A stretch of 25,011 nt of DNA from Kiritimatiellia bacterium (GTDB taxonomy: Bacteria; Verrucomicrobiota; Kiritimatiellia; RFP12; UBA1067). The translations under genes and the position numbers were made by a program. Shown here piece after piece: positions 6,928-15,390 of this stretch. Within the stretch, counting starts at the first letter, position 1. Each line of letters opens with the position of its first letter. The notes beneath the pieces are model-generated. The model was given only the letters and a program-made list of their open reading frames with translations. It was not told the origin of the DNA and made no database searches. Location: positions 1 to 25,011 of the forward strand of contig JAKSOY010000036.1 of NCBI GenBank assembly GCA_024405255.1. Reading direction: 5' to 3'.

Positions 6928-8304
6928 ATGTTCGCGGTTCGCGGCTACATGCTCGACATCAGTCGGGACAAAGTTCCGACGATGGGCACGCTCAAGCTTC
7001 TCGTCGACTTGCTCGCCAAGTTCGACTACAACCAGCTGCAGCTCTATACGGAACATACGTTTGCCTACTCGCAGCACAAGGGCGTTTGGGAGAAGGCCTC
7101 TCCGCTGACGGCGAGCGAGATTCGCGCGCTGGACGCCTACTGTGCGATGAACGGCATCGAACTCGTTCCGAATCAGAATTCATTCGGACACCTCGAGCGG
7201 TGGCTGGTGCGTTCTGAATACAATCATCTGGCGGAACTGCCGAAAGGCGGCGCGCCGTTGCCGTGGGGCGGATTCAAGAAATTCCCGACGACGCTGTGCC
7301 CGACCGACCCCGCCTCGCTCGAGTTCCTTGAGGGACTCTACGCCGAACTGCTGCCGAACTTCTCTTCCAAGCTCTTCAACATCGGCTGCGATGAGACGTT
7401 CGACCTCTTGGGCGAAGGCCGTAGCGCGGCGGCGGTGAAGGAGCAGGGCGAGGGACGCGTCTATCTCGAATTCCTCAAGAAAGTCGCCGCGCTCGCGCGT
7501 CAGCACGGGAAGCGTCCGATGTTCTGGGGTGACGTGATTCTGAAACACCCTGAGCTCGTGCCTGAATTGCCGAAAGACCTGATCGCGCTCGACTGGGGCT
7601 ACGAGGGCAACCATCCATTCCTCGCGGAGGCGGAGAAGTTCCGCCAGGCGGGGCTTGATTTCTATGTGTGCCCGGGAACGAGCTCCTGGAATTCGCTCGG
7701 GGGGCGCGTGGAGAACATGCGCGAGAATATGCAGGCCGCCGAGCAGGCGGGACATCGCTTCGGGGCCAAGGGGTTTCTTGTCACGGACTGGGGCGATGGC
7801 GGACACTGGCAGCCGCTGGCGGCCTCGCTGCCGGGGCTTATCCTCGGTGGCAATCTCGCCTTTACGGGGGCGAGCGCAGGGAAGATGAATCTTGAAGAGG
7901 CGCTCAATGCCGTGATGGGAGTGCCGCTGGGCGGAACACTGCTGCGGCTGGGTACGCTCTATCTGCGCGGCGGCGCGTTGCGGGCGAATGCGAGCGAGCT
8001 CTTCCGCATTCTCGCAAACGACCACGGCTATTCGCGTCATCCGGGATTGACGGACTCGGTTCTGTCCGAGATCTCGTCCATCGCCGAAGGCTGCCGCCAT
8101 GCGGCCTCGGCCTACGCCAGCGGCGCGTTCCCCAACCCGTGGGCGCAGGAGATCGTCCACATGGCGAATCTCATCGACGCCGCCTGCAACCGTCGCGACG
8201 AGCGCCGTCTGCGCTTCCTGCGCGAAGAACACGACGAGGTGTGGAAGCTCCGCAACCGCCCCGGCGGTATGGAAGACTCCGCCGCGAAATTGCCGCGTTT
8301 CTAG
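6928..8304 (+). CDS. GH20-type beta-N-acetylhexosaminidase, cytoplasmic
   Basis: A 458-residue TIM-barrel glycosidase resembling family GH20, which removes terminal beta-linked GlcNAc or GalNAc by substrate-assisted catalysis. It begins with the barrel itself (RGYMLDISRDKVPTMGTLKLLVDLLAKFDYNQLQLYTEHTF), followed by NGIELVPNQNSFGHLERWL and the catalytic pair Asp155-Glu156 in LFNIGCDETFDLL. Downstream come RPMFWGDVI, IALDWGYEG, SSWNSLGG and FLVTDWGDGGHWQPL, typical late-barrel aromatic and acidic motifs. There is no signal peptide and no N-terminal GH20b domain, so it probably acts in the cytoplasm on imported oligosaccharides or recycled wall/lipid sugars. It follows the exported-protein gene by 2 bases, with AAGGGGG inside that gene's end as ribosome site. 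Exact specificity is uncertain. Confidence 0.85.
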   Translation: MFAVRGYMLDISRDKVPTMGTLKLLVDLLAKFDYNQLQLYTEHTFAYSQHKGVWEKASPLTASEIRALDAYCAMNGIELVPNQNSFGHLERWLVRSEYNHLAELPKGGAPLPWGGFKKFPTTLCPTDPASLEFLEGLYAELLPNFSSKLFNIGCDETFDLLGEGRSAAAVKEQGEGRVYLEFLKKVAALARQHGKRPMFWGDVILKHPELVPELPKDLIALDWGYEGNHPFLAEAEKFRQAGLDFYVCPGTSSWNSLGGRVENMRENMQAAEQAGHRFGAKGFLVTDWGDGGHWQPLAASLPGLILGGNLAFTGASAGKMNLEEALNAVMGVPLGGTLLRLGTLYLRGGALRANASELFRILANDHGYSRHPGLTDSVLSEISSIAEGCRHAASAYASGAFPNPWAQEIVHMANLIDAACNRRDERRLRFLREEHDEVWKLRNRPGGMEDSAAKLPRF

Positions 8305-8307
8305 TGT

Positions 8308-8336
8308 TTGAGTTGTTTGTGAAAGTATGTTAGAAT
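8308..8336 (+). promoter_or_regulatory. Sigma-70-type promoter for the GH27 gene
   Basis: TTGAGT (8308-8313) and TAGAAT (8331-8336) are exactly 17 bases apart, in the 62-base gap after the GH20 gene. The start would be near 8343, and AAGGAG at 8355-8360 lies 6 bases before the ATG at 8367. This suggests the exported-hydrolase block is separately controlled from the lpxD run. Confidence 0.7.
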
Positions 8337-8366
8337 AATCGTGTCATTTTTAATAAGGAGAATGAA

Positions 8367-10490
8367 ATGAGAAAAGAGATGTGGCTGGCGATCGCGGCTG
8401 TTTGTGCCGCAGGTACACTTGTAGCCGACCAGAAGGTCTGGCTGGATGAACTTCCGTTGGATGGTATGATATGCGGCTGGGGACAGGTGCATGCCAAGCG
8501 GTCGGTGGATGGAAACCCGCTGCGCATTGGCGATCAGACGTTCGCGCGCGGCGTGGGAACGCATGCCGAGTCGGTGGCGATCTATGATATGGCCGGCAAG
8601 GCGCTGGCGTTCGATGCGGACGTGGGTGCCGATGCGGAAGTGTTTCCGGTCGGTTCGGTGTCGAGCATCCGCTTCCGCGTGATCGCGGATGGCCGTACGG
8701 TGGCCGAGACGAAAGTGCTGAAGGGCAAGCGCGAAGCGATTCATCTGCATGCGGATCTCACGGGTGCGAAGACGGTCGAGCTGGTCGTCACGGACGGTGG
8801 CGATGGCGACACCTACGACCACGCCGACTGGGCGAATGCGTTCTTCACGATGCAGGATGGTGCGCGTCCCTCGCCGTACAAGATCGGCAAGGAACAGCTC
8901 GGCATCCTGACGCCGAAGGCGGGTCCGACGCCGCGCATCAACGGTGCGAAGGTCTTTGGCGTGCGCCCGGGGCGTCCCATCGTGTGGCGTCTGCCGGTCA
9001 CGGGCGATCGTCCGATGACGCTGACGGCGGAAGGCCTGCCGCAGGGTGTGACGTTTGACGCCGCAAAGGGTATTCTCGCGGGTTCGGTGGCGAAGGCGGG
9101 TACCTACCGCATCACGTTCAAGGCGGCGAACGCGAAGGGTTCGGCTTCGCGCGTCCTCAAGCTGGTGGTGGGCGACAAGATCGCCCTCACGCCGCCGATG
9201 GGCTGGAACAGCTGGAACTGCTTCGCCGGCGCCGTGACGGGACAGAACATCAAGGACACGATCGACGTGTTCATGAAGAGCGGCCTCGCGGATCATGGCT
9301 GGAGCTATGTCAACATCGACGACTACTGGCAGAACAAGCCGTCAGCCAAGAACGATCCCACCTTGCAGGGTCCGGAACGCAATCCCGACGGTTCGATCGT
9401 CGTCAACAAGCGTTTCTCGCCGGAGAAGGGACTCGGCATGAAGGATCTTGCGGACTACGCGCACTCCTTCGGCCTTAAGATCGGCCTCTATTCGTCGCCG
9501 GGTCCGTACACGTGCGGTGGCTGCGTGGGCAGCTGGGGACACGAGTGGCTCGACGCCCAGACGTATGCCGACTGGGGCTACGACTACCTTAAGTACGACT
9601 GGTGCAGCTACGGCGGCGTGGCGGTGGGCTCGGGGCATGGTCGCCTCATGCTGCCGTACCGCCTGATGGGTGAAGCGCTCAAGGCGCAGAAGCGCGACAT
9701 CGTCTATTCGCTCTGCCAGTACGGCATGGGTTACGTCTCCACCTGGGGTGAATCGCTTGGCGGCCACTGCTGGCGTACGACGGGCGACATCACGGATACG
9801 TGGGGGTCGATGAACGGCATCATCCATCAGCAGATGGATTCGTGGCCGTATGCGCGTCCGGGTGCCTGGAACGATCCGGATATGCTCGTCGTCGGCCGCC
9901 TCGGCTGGGGCCATCTGCGCCCGACGCGTCTGACGCACAATGAACAGTATACGCACATGTCCCTGTGGGCCATCTGCTGCTCGCCGCTTTTGATCGGCTG
10001 CGACCTCACGCAGATGGACGACTTTACGCGTTCGCTGCTGACGAATGACGAAGTGATCGAGACGAGCCAGGACGAACTTGGCGCCCAGGCTGCCTGTGTC
10101 GCGAAGGGTCCGCGTGCCGAAGTGTGGGCGAAGCCCATGAGCGACGGATCGCTTGTGTTCGCGCTCTTCAATACCTACGGCATCACCACGCAGATATCGA
10201 TCGACTTCAACTCGCTCGGCCTCGAGGGACGTTGGCGCGTGCGCGACCTCTGGTCGCAGAAGGACCTCGGTACGTTCAGCGACCACTACAGCGCGGAAGT
10301 GTTCGCGCATGCGACGCAGCTCGTGCGTCTCTTCCCCGAGCAGGACGCGGGATTGCGTAAGGGCCTGAACGACATTCGCGACAATGCCGTCTACAGCATC
10401 TATGCCGCGAAGCGTCCGGTTGACAAGCCGGGCTACTCGGCCCCGGTGAAGCCGCCGTGCGCCGAATGCCCCTCGCTGCGGCACAAATGA
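8367..10490 (+). CDS. Secreted GH27 alpha-galactosidase with NPCBM and Ig-like modules
   Basis: A 707-residue exo-glycosidase expected to release terminal alpha-galactose (or alpha-GalNAc) outside the cytoplasm. A signal peptide (about 1-20) is followed by an NPCBM-type carbohydrate-binding module (about 22-160, with QTFARGVGTHAES). Next come the bacterial-glycohydrolase NEW1 linker (ILTPKAGPTPRINGAKVFGVRPG, about 178-205) and an Ig-like domain (about 205-270). The GH27 barrel begins at TPPMGWNSWNCF (Thr275). The nucleophile is Asp411 in YLKYDWC and the likely acid/base Asp474 in TTGDITDTW; WNDPDML and SPLLIGCDL follow. A C-terminal beta-sandwich is followed by a short Cys/Pro/Lys tail. Start is fixed by AAGGAG 6 bases upstream. 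First gene of the exported block, under its own promoter. Confidence 0.95.
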   Translation: MRKEMWLAIAAVCAAGTLVADQKVWLDELPLDGMICGWGQVHAKRSVDGNPLRIGDQTFARGVGTHAESVAIYDMAGKALAFDADVGADAEVFPVGSVSSIRFRVIADGRTVAETKVLKGKREAIHLHADLTGAKTVELVVTDGGDGDTYDHADWANAFFTMQDGARPSPYKIGKEQLGILTPKAGPTPRINGAKVFGVRPGRPIVWRLPVTGDRPMTLTAEGLPQGVTFDAAKGILAGSVAKAGTYRITFKAANAKGSASRVLKLVVGDKIALTPPMGWNSWNCFAGAVTGQNIKDTIDVFMKSGLADHGWSYVNIDDYWQNKPSAKNDPTLQGPERNPDGSIVVNKRFSPEKGLGMKDLADYAHSFGLKIGLYSSPGPYTCGGCVGSWGHEWLDAQTYADWGYDYLKYDWCSYGGVAVGSGHGRLMLPYRLMGEALKAQKRDIVYSLCQYGMGYVSTWGESLGGHCWRTTGDITDTWGSMNGIIHQQMDSWPYARPGAWNDPDMLVVGRLGWGHLRPTRLTHNEQYTHMSLWAICCSPLLIGCDLTQMDDFTRSLLTNDEVIETSQDELGAQAACVAKGPRAEVWAKPMSDGSLVFALFNTYGITTQISIDFNSLGLEGRWRVRDLWSQKDLGTFSDHYSAEVFAHATQLVRLFPEQDAGLRKGLNDIRDNAVYSIYAAKRPVDKPGYSAPVKPPCAECPSLRHK

Positions 10491-10514
10491 AAAGGCAGAA
10501 TGTAAAATGAAAGG

Positions 10515-10549
10515 GCCGGGCGATCTGTGCGAAGTTGCAATCGCCCGGC
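10515..10549 (+). other. 10-bp stem hairpin between GH27 and FAD oxidoreductase genes
   Basis: GCCGGGCGAT (10515-10524) and ATCGCCCGGC (10540-10549) are exact inverse complements with a 15-base loop. There is no T tract downstream, so it is not a standard intrinsic terminator. Placed 38 bases before the next start codon, it may set transcript stability or partial readthrough between the two genes. Confidence 0.7.
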
Positions 10550-10586
10550 TGTCAATCAAGATCAATACGTGAGGAGCTGGAAAGGC

Positions 10587-13391
10587 ATGAAAAAATCAGT
10601 CGTCGCTGTCTGTGTGGGTTTGGGCATGGGGTTGGTTTGGGCGGAGGCGAACGATCCCAGTGCGACGACCTTTGCCGAATTGAAAAGCTTCCGCGCGCCG
10701 GTCGTGGATGTGCAGGAGCATGTGCCGGGATTCCTCTGGCTGGAAGCCGAGGCGTTTGCGAACTATGGCGGCTGGTCGCTCGATACGCAGTTCACCCACA
10801 AGATGGGCAGTGCCTATCTGCTTGCGGCGGGCGTGTTGAAGCCGCTTGCGCCGGCAACGACTTCGGTCAGGATTCCGCGCGCCGGTACATGGCGCGTCTG
10901 GGCGCGTACGAAGGACTGGCTGCCCGATTTCTCGCCTGGAACTTTCGCCGTCTCCGTGGCGGGGACGCGCGGTTCCACTCTTGGTGCTTCGCGCAAGGAC
11001 GGCTGGTGCTGGGAGAAGGCGGGCGACTTCACGCTCGCGGCGGGGAAGGTCCCCGTCTCCCTCGAGGACCTCTCGGGCGCTTTTGCGCGTTGCGATGCGC
11101 TGCTTTTCACGACGGATCTTACATTCGTCCCGCCGGAAGATGAGAAGGCTCTTCGCGCGGCGCGTCTGACCTATACGGGGACGGTTGAGAAGATCGCGGA
11201 CGGTGGATCGTATGATCTCGTTGTCGTGGGGGCGGGTCCCGGTGGACTCGGTACCGCATTCGCCGCGGCGCGTAATGGCGCGCGTGTGCTGCTTGTGCAT
11301 GACCGTCCTGTGATGGGCGGCAATGCCGGTTGTGAAATGGGCGTGTGGATGGAAGGCGCCGGTGTCTACGGACACGGTGACTTGCGAGAGTCCGGACTCG
11401 TCTGCGAAGCGACGATGCGGCGTAACCAGCACAAGGGGTGGACCTACAGCGACGCCTTCCGCGAAATGGCGGAGGAGCTGAAGGACCGTCTCGTCGAGAT
11501 TCCGAACACGCGTGTGCTGGCGGTCGAGAAGGCGGGCGACAAAATCGCCGCCGTCGTGGGCCGCAGTACGCTCACGGGTGCCTCGACGCGTTTCCGCGGT
11601 CGCCTTTTCATGGACGGCACGGGCGACGGTTGGCTGGGGTATTTCGCGGGGGCCGAGTATATGCATGGACGCGAGGCGCAGAGCGAGTTCAACGAAGCCG
11701 CGGCGCCCGAGGCTCGTGACGATTTGCTGATGAGCGGCTGCATTATGGATAATTGTCTTGGCTATCGCTACACGCACACGGGCAAGCCGCAGCCGTATAC
11801 GACGCCCGTATGGGCGCGGGTGCTGCCGCCCGGATTCACGCGGCGGATCCACCGTCTTGAATCCGAATGGTGGGTTGAACATGGCGGACGCTTTGACGAG
11901 CTGGCGGATCCCGAACGCGCCCGTGATGAACTTGTGCGCATCAACTTTGCCTACTGGGGCTGGATCAAGAACGGATCGCGTTTGAAGAACAAGGCGTCCG
12001 ATGCCGTACTCACGCAGATGCCCTACAAGAACGCGCGTCGTGAAGGTTTTCGTCTGGTGGGCGACTATGTGCTGACCGCGAACGACGCACTTGCGGGCCG
12101 GCTCTTCCCCGACCGCATTTCCTACGGCGGCTGGCCGCTCGACACGCATGACCCGCTCGGGATGGAGAATCCAAACGGCAATGGCTACTGGAAGCGCCAC
12201 CCGTCGGTGCCGGCCTATTCGATTCCGTATCGCTGTCTCTATTCGAAGAACGTGCCGAACCTGCTTCTCGGCGGACGCTCCGTGAGCGTGACGCACATCG
12301 CCTTGGGGTCCGTGCGCGTACAGGGCACATTGTTCCAGCTCGGTCAGGCGGCCGGTACGGCGGCGGCGCTGATGTGCGAAAAGAATCTGATGCCGCGCGA
12401 GTATGGGCAGTCCTATATCGCGGAACTGCAGCAGCGTCTGCTGAAGGACGACCAGTACATTCCGCATTTGGCGAATGAGGATACGGCCGACCTCGCGCGC
12501 GGGGCGAAGGTGTCGTCCACGAGCGACGGGAATCGTCAGGTGTTCGATCTGAAAGATCCGCAGCTGCGGCGTGCAGACGGCCTCAAGCATGAGTGCAGGG
12601 GATTCCGCCGTGCCGTACGTTTTGCGCGTGGCGACTTGAAGGCGCTGGAGGCTGTGAATCTGCGCCTCGTCAACGCGCAGGCAAAGGATCGTGAACTTGA
12701 AATCAAAGTGTACGAAGTCGCATCGCCGAATGAATTCCCCGGCAAGAAACCGTTGGCGACGATCAAGGGCACGGTGCCGGCGGGCGGACGTGATTTCGTC
12801 CGTTTCGTGCCGGCGAAACCGATTGCCCTCACGAAACCGTTTGTGTGGATTGAAGTACCGCCAACGCAGGATCTCGCGTGGGCGTTGCGTGACGGAACAA
12901 CGGGGCCGAATGGCGGGCGCGCCTGGAACGGTGGCAATGCGTGGTATCCGCGGGAATGCGAACAGTATGCGTTTGTGACGGAGCCCGCGCTTGTCTATGT
13001 GAGCGACAGCCATGCGGCTGCCGTCACCGACGGTGTGTCGCGTCCTGAAGGGGGGAATTACCATGGCTGGTGTTCCGACCCGCTGCAGAAGCTGCCGCAG
13101 TCCGTGCAGCTTGACTTTGCACAGCCGGTGACGGCGAAAGAAGTGCGCCTCACGTTCGATCCCGAACTCAGCGCGCGTCATGCGGCGGTGCGTCCTCCCC
13201 GGCTGGTGAAGGCCTACAAGGTCGAGGCCCGGGTGGCCGATCGGTGGCAGACGCTTGTCACGGTAACGGATAATGAACTGCGTCATCGCATCCATACGTT
13301 TCCCGAGACTGAACTGACGGCGTTGCGCGTAACGGTCTCCGAGACCTGGGGCGATCCTTCGGCGCGCATTTTCGAAATCCGCCTGTACTGA
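10587..13391 (+). CDS. Secreted FAD-dependent oxidoreductase with carbohydrate-binding-like flanks
   Basis: A 934-residue protein. After a signal peptide (MKKSVVAVCVGLGMGLVWAEA) comes a beta-rich module (about 45-175, beginning PGFLWLEAEAF) like carbohydrate-binding domains. An FAD_oxidored-type flavoprotein domain follows: dinucleotide fold DLVVVGAGPGGLGTAFAAARNG (GAGPGG at 215-220), then MGGNAGCEMGVWMEG, FMDGTGDGWLGYFAGAEY and the C-terminal FAD segment NLLLGGRSVSVTHIALGSVRVQGT. The last 130 residues or so (QLDFAQPVTAKEVRLTFD to AGIFEIRLY-like end) resemble a discoidin (F5/8 type C) domain. Proteins of this family are often labelled xanthan lyase by transfer, but no lyase domain is visible. 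ATG 10587 is used because the signal peptide starts there and GAGGAG precedes it; the frame runs back to 10527 through the hairpin. Substrate unknown, presumably a sugar. Confidence 0.88.
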   Translation: MKKSVVAVCVGLGMGLVWAEANDPSATTFAELKSFRAPVVDVQEHVPGFLWLEAEAFANYGGWSLDTQFTHKMGSAYLLAAGVLKPLAPATTSVRIPRAGTWRVWARTKDWLPDFSPGTFAVSVAGTRGSTLGASRKDGWCWEKAGDFTLAAGKVPVSLEDLSGAFARCDALLFTTDLTFVPPEDEKALRAARLTYTGTVEKIADGGSYDLVVVGAGPGGLGTAFAAARNGARVLLVHDRPVMGGNAGCEMGVWMEGAGVYGHGDLRESGLVCEATMRRNQHKGWTYSDAFREMAEELKDRLVEIPNTRVLAVEKAGDKIAAVVGRSTLTGASTRFRGRLFMDGTGDGWLGYFAGAEYMHGREAQSEFNEAAAPEARDDLLMSGCIMDNCLGYRYTHTGKPQPYTTPVWARVLPPGFTRRIHRLESEWWVEHGGRFDELADPERARDELVRINFAYWGWIKNGSRLKNKASDAVLTQMPYKNARREGFRLVGDYVLTANDALAGRLFPDRISYGGWPLDTHDPLGMENPNGNGYWKRHPSVPAYSIPYRCLYSKNVPNLLLGGRSVSVTHIALGSVRVQGTLFQLGQAAGTAAALMCEKNLMPREYGQSYIAELQQRLLKDDQYIPHLANEDTADLARGAKVSSTSDGNRQVFDLKDPQLRRADGLKHECRGFRRAVRFARGDLKALEAVNLRLVNAQAKDRELEIKVYEVASPNEFPGKKPLATIKGTVPAGGRDFVRFVPAKPIALTKPFVWIEVPPTQDLAWALRDGTTGPNGGRAWNGGNAWYPRECEQYAFVTEPALVYVSDSHAAAVTDGVSRPEGGNYHGWCSDPLQKLPQSVQLDFAQPVTAKEVRLTFDPELSARHAAVRPPRLVKAYKVEARVADRWQTLVTVTDNELRHRIHTFPETELTALRVTVSETWGDPSARIFEIRLY

Positions 13392-13431
13392 CTGGCTGAC
13401 TTCAATCTTCTCTCCCAAGCGCACGAGATTG

Positions 13432-13440
13432 TGATATAAT
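13432..13440 (+). promoter_or_regulatory. Extended -10 promoter placed for a leaderless GH92 transcript
   Basis: TGATATAAT at 13432-13440 is a perfect extended -10 element. Its TATAAT ends 6 bases before the ATG at 13447, so transcription should start at or next to the A of the start codon. No Shine-Dalgarno sequence lies between. No good -35 is seen. Confidence 0.6.
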
Positions 13441-13446
13441 ACTCTC

Positions 13447-15375
13447 ATGAAAAACTTGAGAGTTGTGACTTCCCTTTCCGTTGTCGTCGGTGCGATGGCG
13501 GCGTTTGCCGTTTCTCCGTCTGAATGGGCGGATACACGTATCGGTACGGATCGTTCCCATGGCAGCAACATCGTGGGGCCGAGTGTGCCGCATGGTTCGG
13601 TTCATCCCTCGCCGGATTCGGCGTGGCCGGTTCCGCATGTGCGGCCGAATGGTGCGAAGCACGGGTTTGGTCCGCCGACGAGCGGCTGGTGGCCGGGCGA
13701 TCCCGTCGTCGGTTTTTCGCAGCTTCACAGCCAGGGCACGGGCGGTACGCCCAGCTATGGCATTTTCCGCTATGTGTTTCCCGCCTCGGCAATGGAACTC
13801 GTCGAGACGCATCCGTATCGTCTGCGTGTTCGCCTGACGGACCTCAAGGCCACGGTGGATGTTTCGGCAACGGCGCACGGCGCGATCTACTGTGCGCGGA
13901 GCTTTGACGGCCGGCCGCTCGCCTTCGACCTCAACCGCCGCTGCAAGCTGTCGAAGCCCGACTGCGTCAACAAGAAGGGCGAGTTCACGGGCAACTGGAA
14001 TCCCGCTCCGTTCAACTGCTACGCCTACTCGCAGGTCGATCCCGCAACGGGAATCCATCGCATCGCCATTTCGTTCAAGAGCGAGGCACAGGCCAAGGCG
14101 TACTATGAGGCCGAACTCGCCGGACGTTCCCTTGACGACATCGCGAAGGCTGCGCAGACCGCTTGGGACCAGATGCTCAACCGCGTGGTGGTCGAGGGAC
14201 TGTCCCCCGCCGAGCGCCGGAAGTTCTATTCGCACCTGATGCAGACCTTTGTCCAGCCGCGCAACCGCACGGCGGACGGCATCGGCTGGGACGACCACTA
14301 CACGATGTGGGACACGTGGAAAACGCTCTTCCCGCTGATGGCGATTCTCGATCCCGCGGCGCTGGCGGGCAATGTCAATTCCTTCGCCGACCGTTTCGCG
14401 CGTACGGGCCGCTGCGAGGCCTGCTATACATCCGGCAAGGAATTCAAGACGGGCCAGGGCGGCGACGAGGTGGACTACGTGATCGGCGATGCCTTTGCGA
14501 AGAAGATTCCCGGTATCGACTGGGCGCGGGTGCGTCCGCTCCTCGAATCGCGCTGGACCGGCCGCACGCGCGGCTACCGCGAGAAGGGCTATACGCCAAT
14601 CGGCGAGCGGGAAGACTACTGCGGGCGGATGAAGGGCGGTTCGGCGACGATCAGCTTCGCCTACCAGGACTGGTGCTGCGCCCAGGTGCTGGGCTCGGAG
14701 AAGTTCCGCGCGCGGTCCGGCAACTGGACGAACGTGTGGGACGCGGCCTGTGTCGACAAGCCGAGCGGCGTGAAGGGGTTCATTCGCGCGCGCAAGAGGG
14801 ACGGGGCCTTCGGACGGACGGATCCGCGCCGCGGCTTCAATAGCGACTTCTATGAAGCGACCTGTTGGGAGGCTTCTTTCTTCGTGCCGCACATGATGGA
14901 CGAACTGATTGCCCGCTGCGGCGGCAAGGCGGCCTTCGAGCGGCGTCTTTCCTATGCCCTTGAACACAAGCTCATCGACTTCGGCAACGAACCGAGTTTC
15001 CAGACGCCCTGGCTTTTCGCCTACGTGGGACGCGGCGATCTCGTGACGAAATGGGCGCGCGAGGTCGGCCACCTCTTCGACGGCGAAGACCTGCCGGGCG
15101 ACAACGATTCGGGAGCGATGAGCGCCTATTACATTTTCATCAAGCTCGGATTCTATCCGCTCGCGGGACAAGACCTCTACGTGCTGCACGGCAGCGCGTA
15201 TCCGAAGATCACGATCAACCTCGCCGATGGCAAGACGTTCACGATCCGCGCGCAGAATCTGGCGACCGGCACGAAGATCAAGGCGGTGACGCTGAACGGT
15301 CGTCCGCACGATCCTCTCTTCCTCCGCCATAATGAAATCGTCGCCGGCGGTGAACTCGTCTTTATCTACGAATAA
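13447..15375 (+). CDS. Secreted GH92-type exo-alpha-mannosidase
   Basis: A 642-residue protein with a signal peptide (MKNLRVVTSLSVVVGAMAAFA). GH92 enzymes are calcium-dependent inverting exo-alpha-mannosidases. The N-terminal sandwich starts EWADTRIGTD (family: VNPFIGT) and contains VGFSQLHSQGTGG, which matches the family's GFSHTHLSGTG. The helical barrel has WDDHYTMWDTWKTLFPLM (Asp289) and the hallmark LPGDNDSGAMSAYYIFIKLGFYPLAGQDLYVLHG; Asp552 and Asp554 occupy the family's conserved acidic positions. It ends in a beta domain with ITINLADGKTFTI. It is about 100 residues shorter than usual, mainly in the N-terminal sandwich, so specificity may differ. The next gene starts 15 bases after its stop. 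An extended -10 element immediately upstream predicts leaderless translation. Confidence 0.92.
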   Translation: MKNLRVVTSLSVVVGAMAAFAVSPSEWADTRIGTDRSHGSNIVGPSVPHGSVHPSPDSAWPVPHVRPNGAKHGFGPPTSGWWPGDPVVGFSQLHSQGTGGTPSYGIFRYVFPASAMELVETHPYRLRVRLTDLKATVDVSATAHGAIYCARSFDGRPLAFDLNRRCKLSKPDCVNKKGEFTGNWNPAPFNCYAYSQVDPATGIHRIAISFKSEAQAKAYYEAELAGRSLDDIAKAAQTAWDQMLNRVVVEGLSPAERRKFYSHLMQTFVQPRNRTADGIGWDDHYTMWDTWKTLFPLMAILDPAALAGNVNSFADRFARTGRCEACYTSGKEFKTGQGGDEVDYVIGDAFAKKIPGIDWARVRPLLESRWTGRTRGYREKGYTPIGEREDYCGRMKGGSATISFAYQDWCCAQVLGSEKFRARSGNWTNVWDAACVDKPSGVKGFIRARKRDGAFGRTDPRRGFNSDFYEATCWEASFFVPHMMDELIARCGGKAAFERRLSYALEHKLIDFGNEPSFQTPWLFAYVGRGDLVTKWAREVGHLFDGEDLPGDNDSGAMSAYYIFIKLGFYPLAGQDLYVLHGSAYPKITINLADGKTFTIRAQNLATGTKIKAVTLNGRPHDPLFLRHNEIVAGGELVFIYE

Positions 15376-15390
15376 GTGAAGGTCCTGAAA

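Noticed and set aside
10527..10586. N-terminal extension of the FAD oxidoreductase
   Set aside because: It would place 20 polar residues before a clear signal peptide and start inside a hairpin; ATG 10587 is better.
10596..13571. A 991-codon open frame on the minus strand
   Set aside because: Antisense shadow of the FAD oxidoreductase gene, with Arg-rich, motif-free translation.
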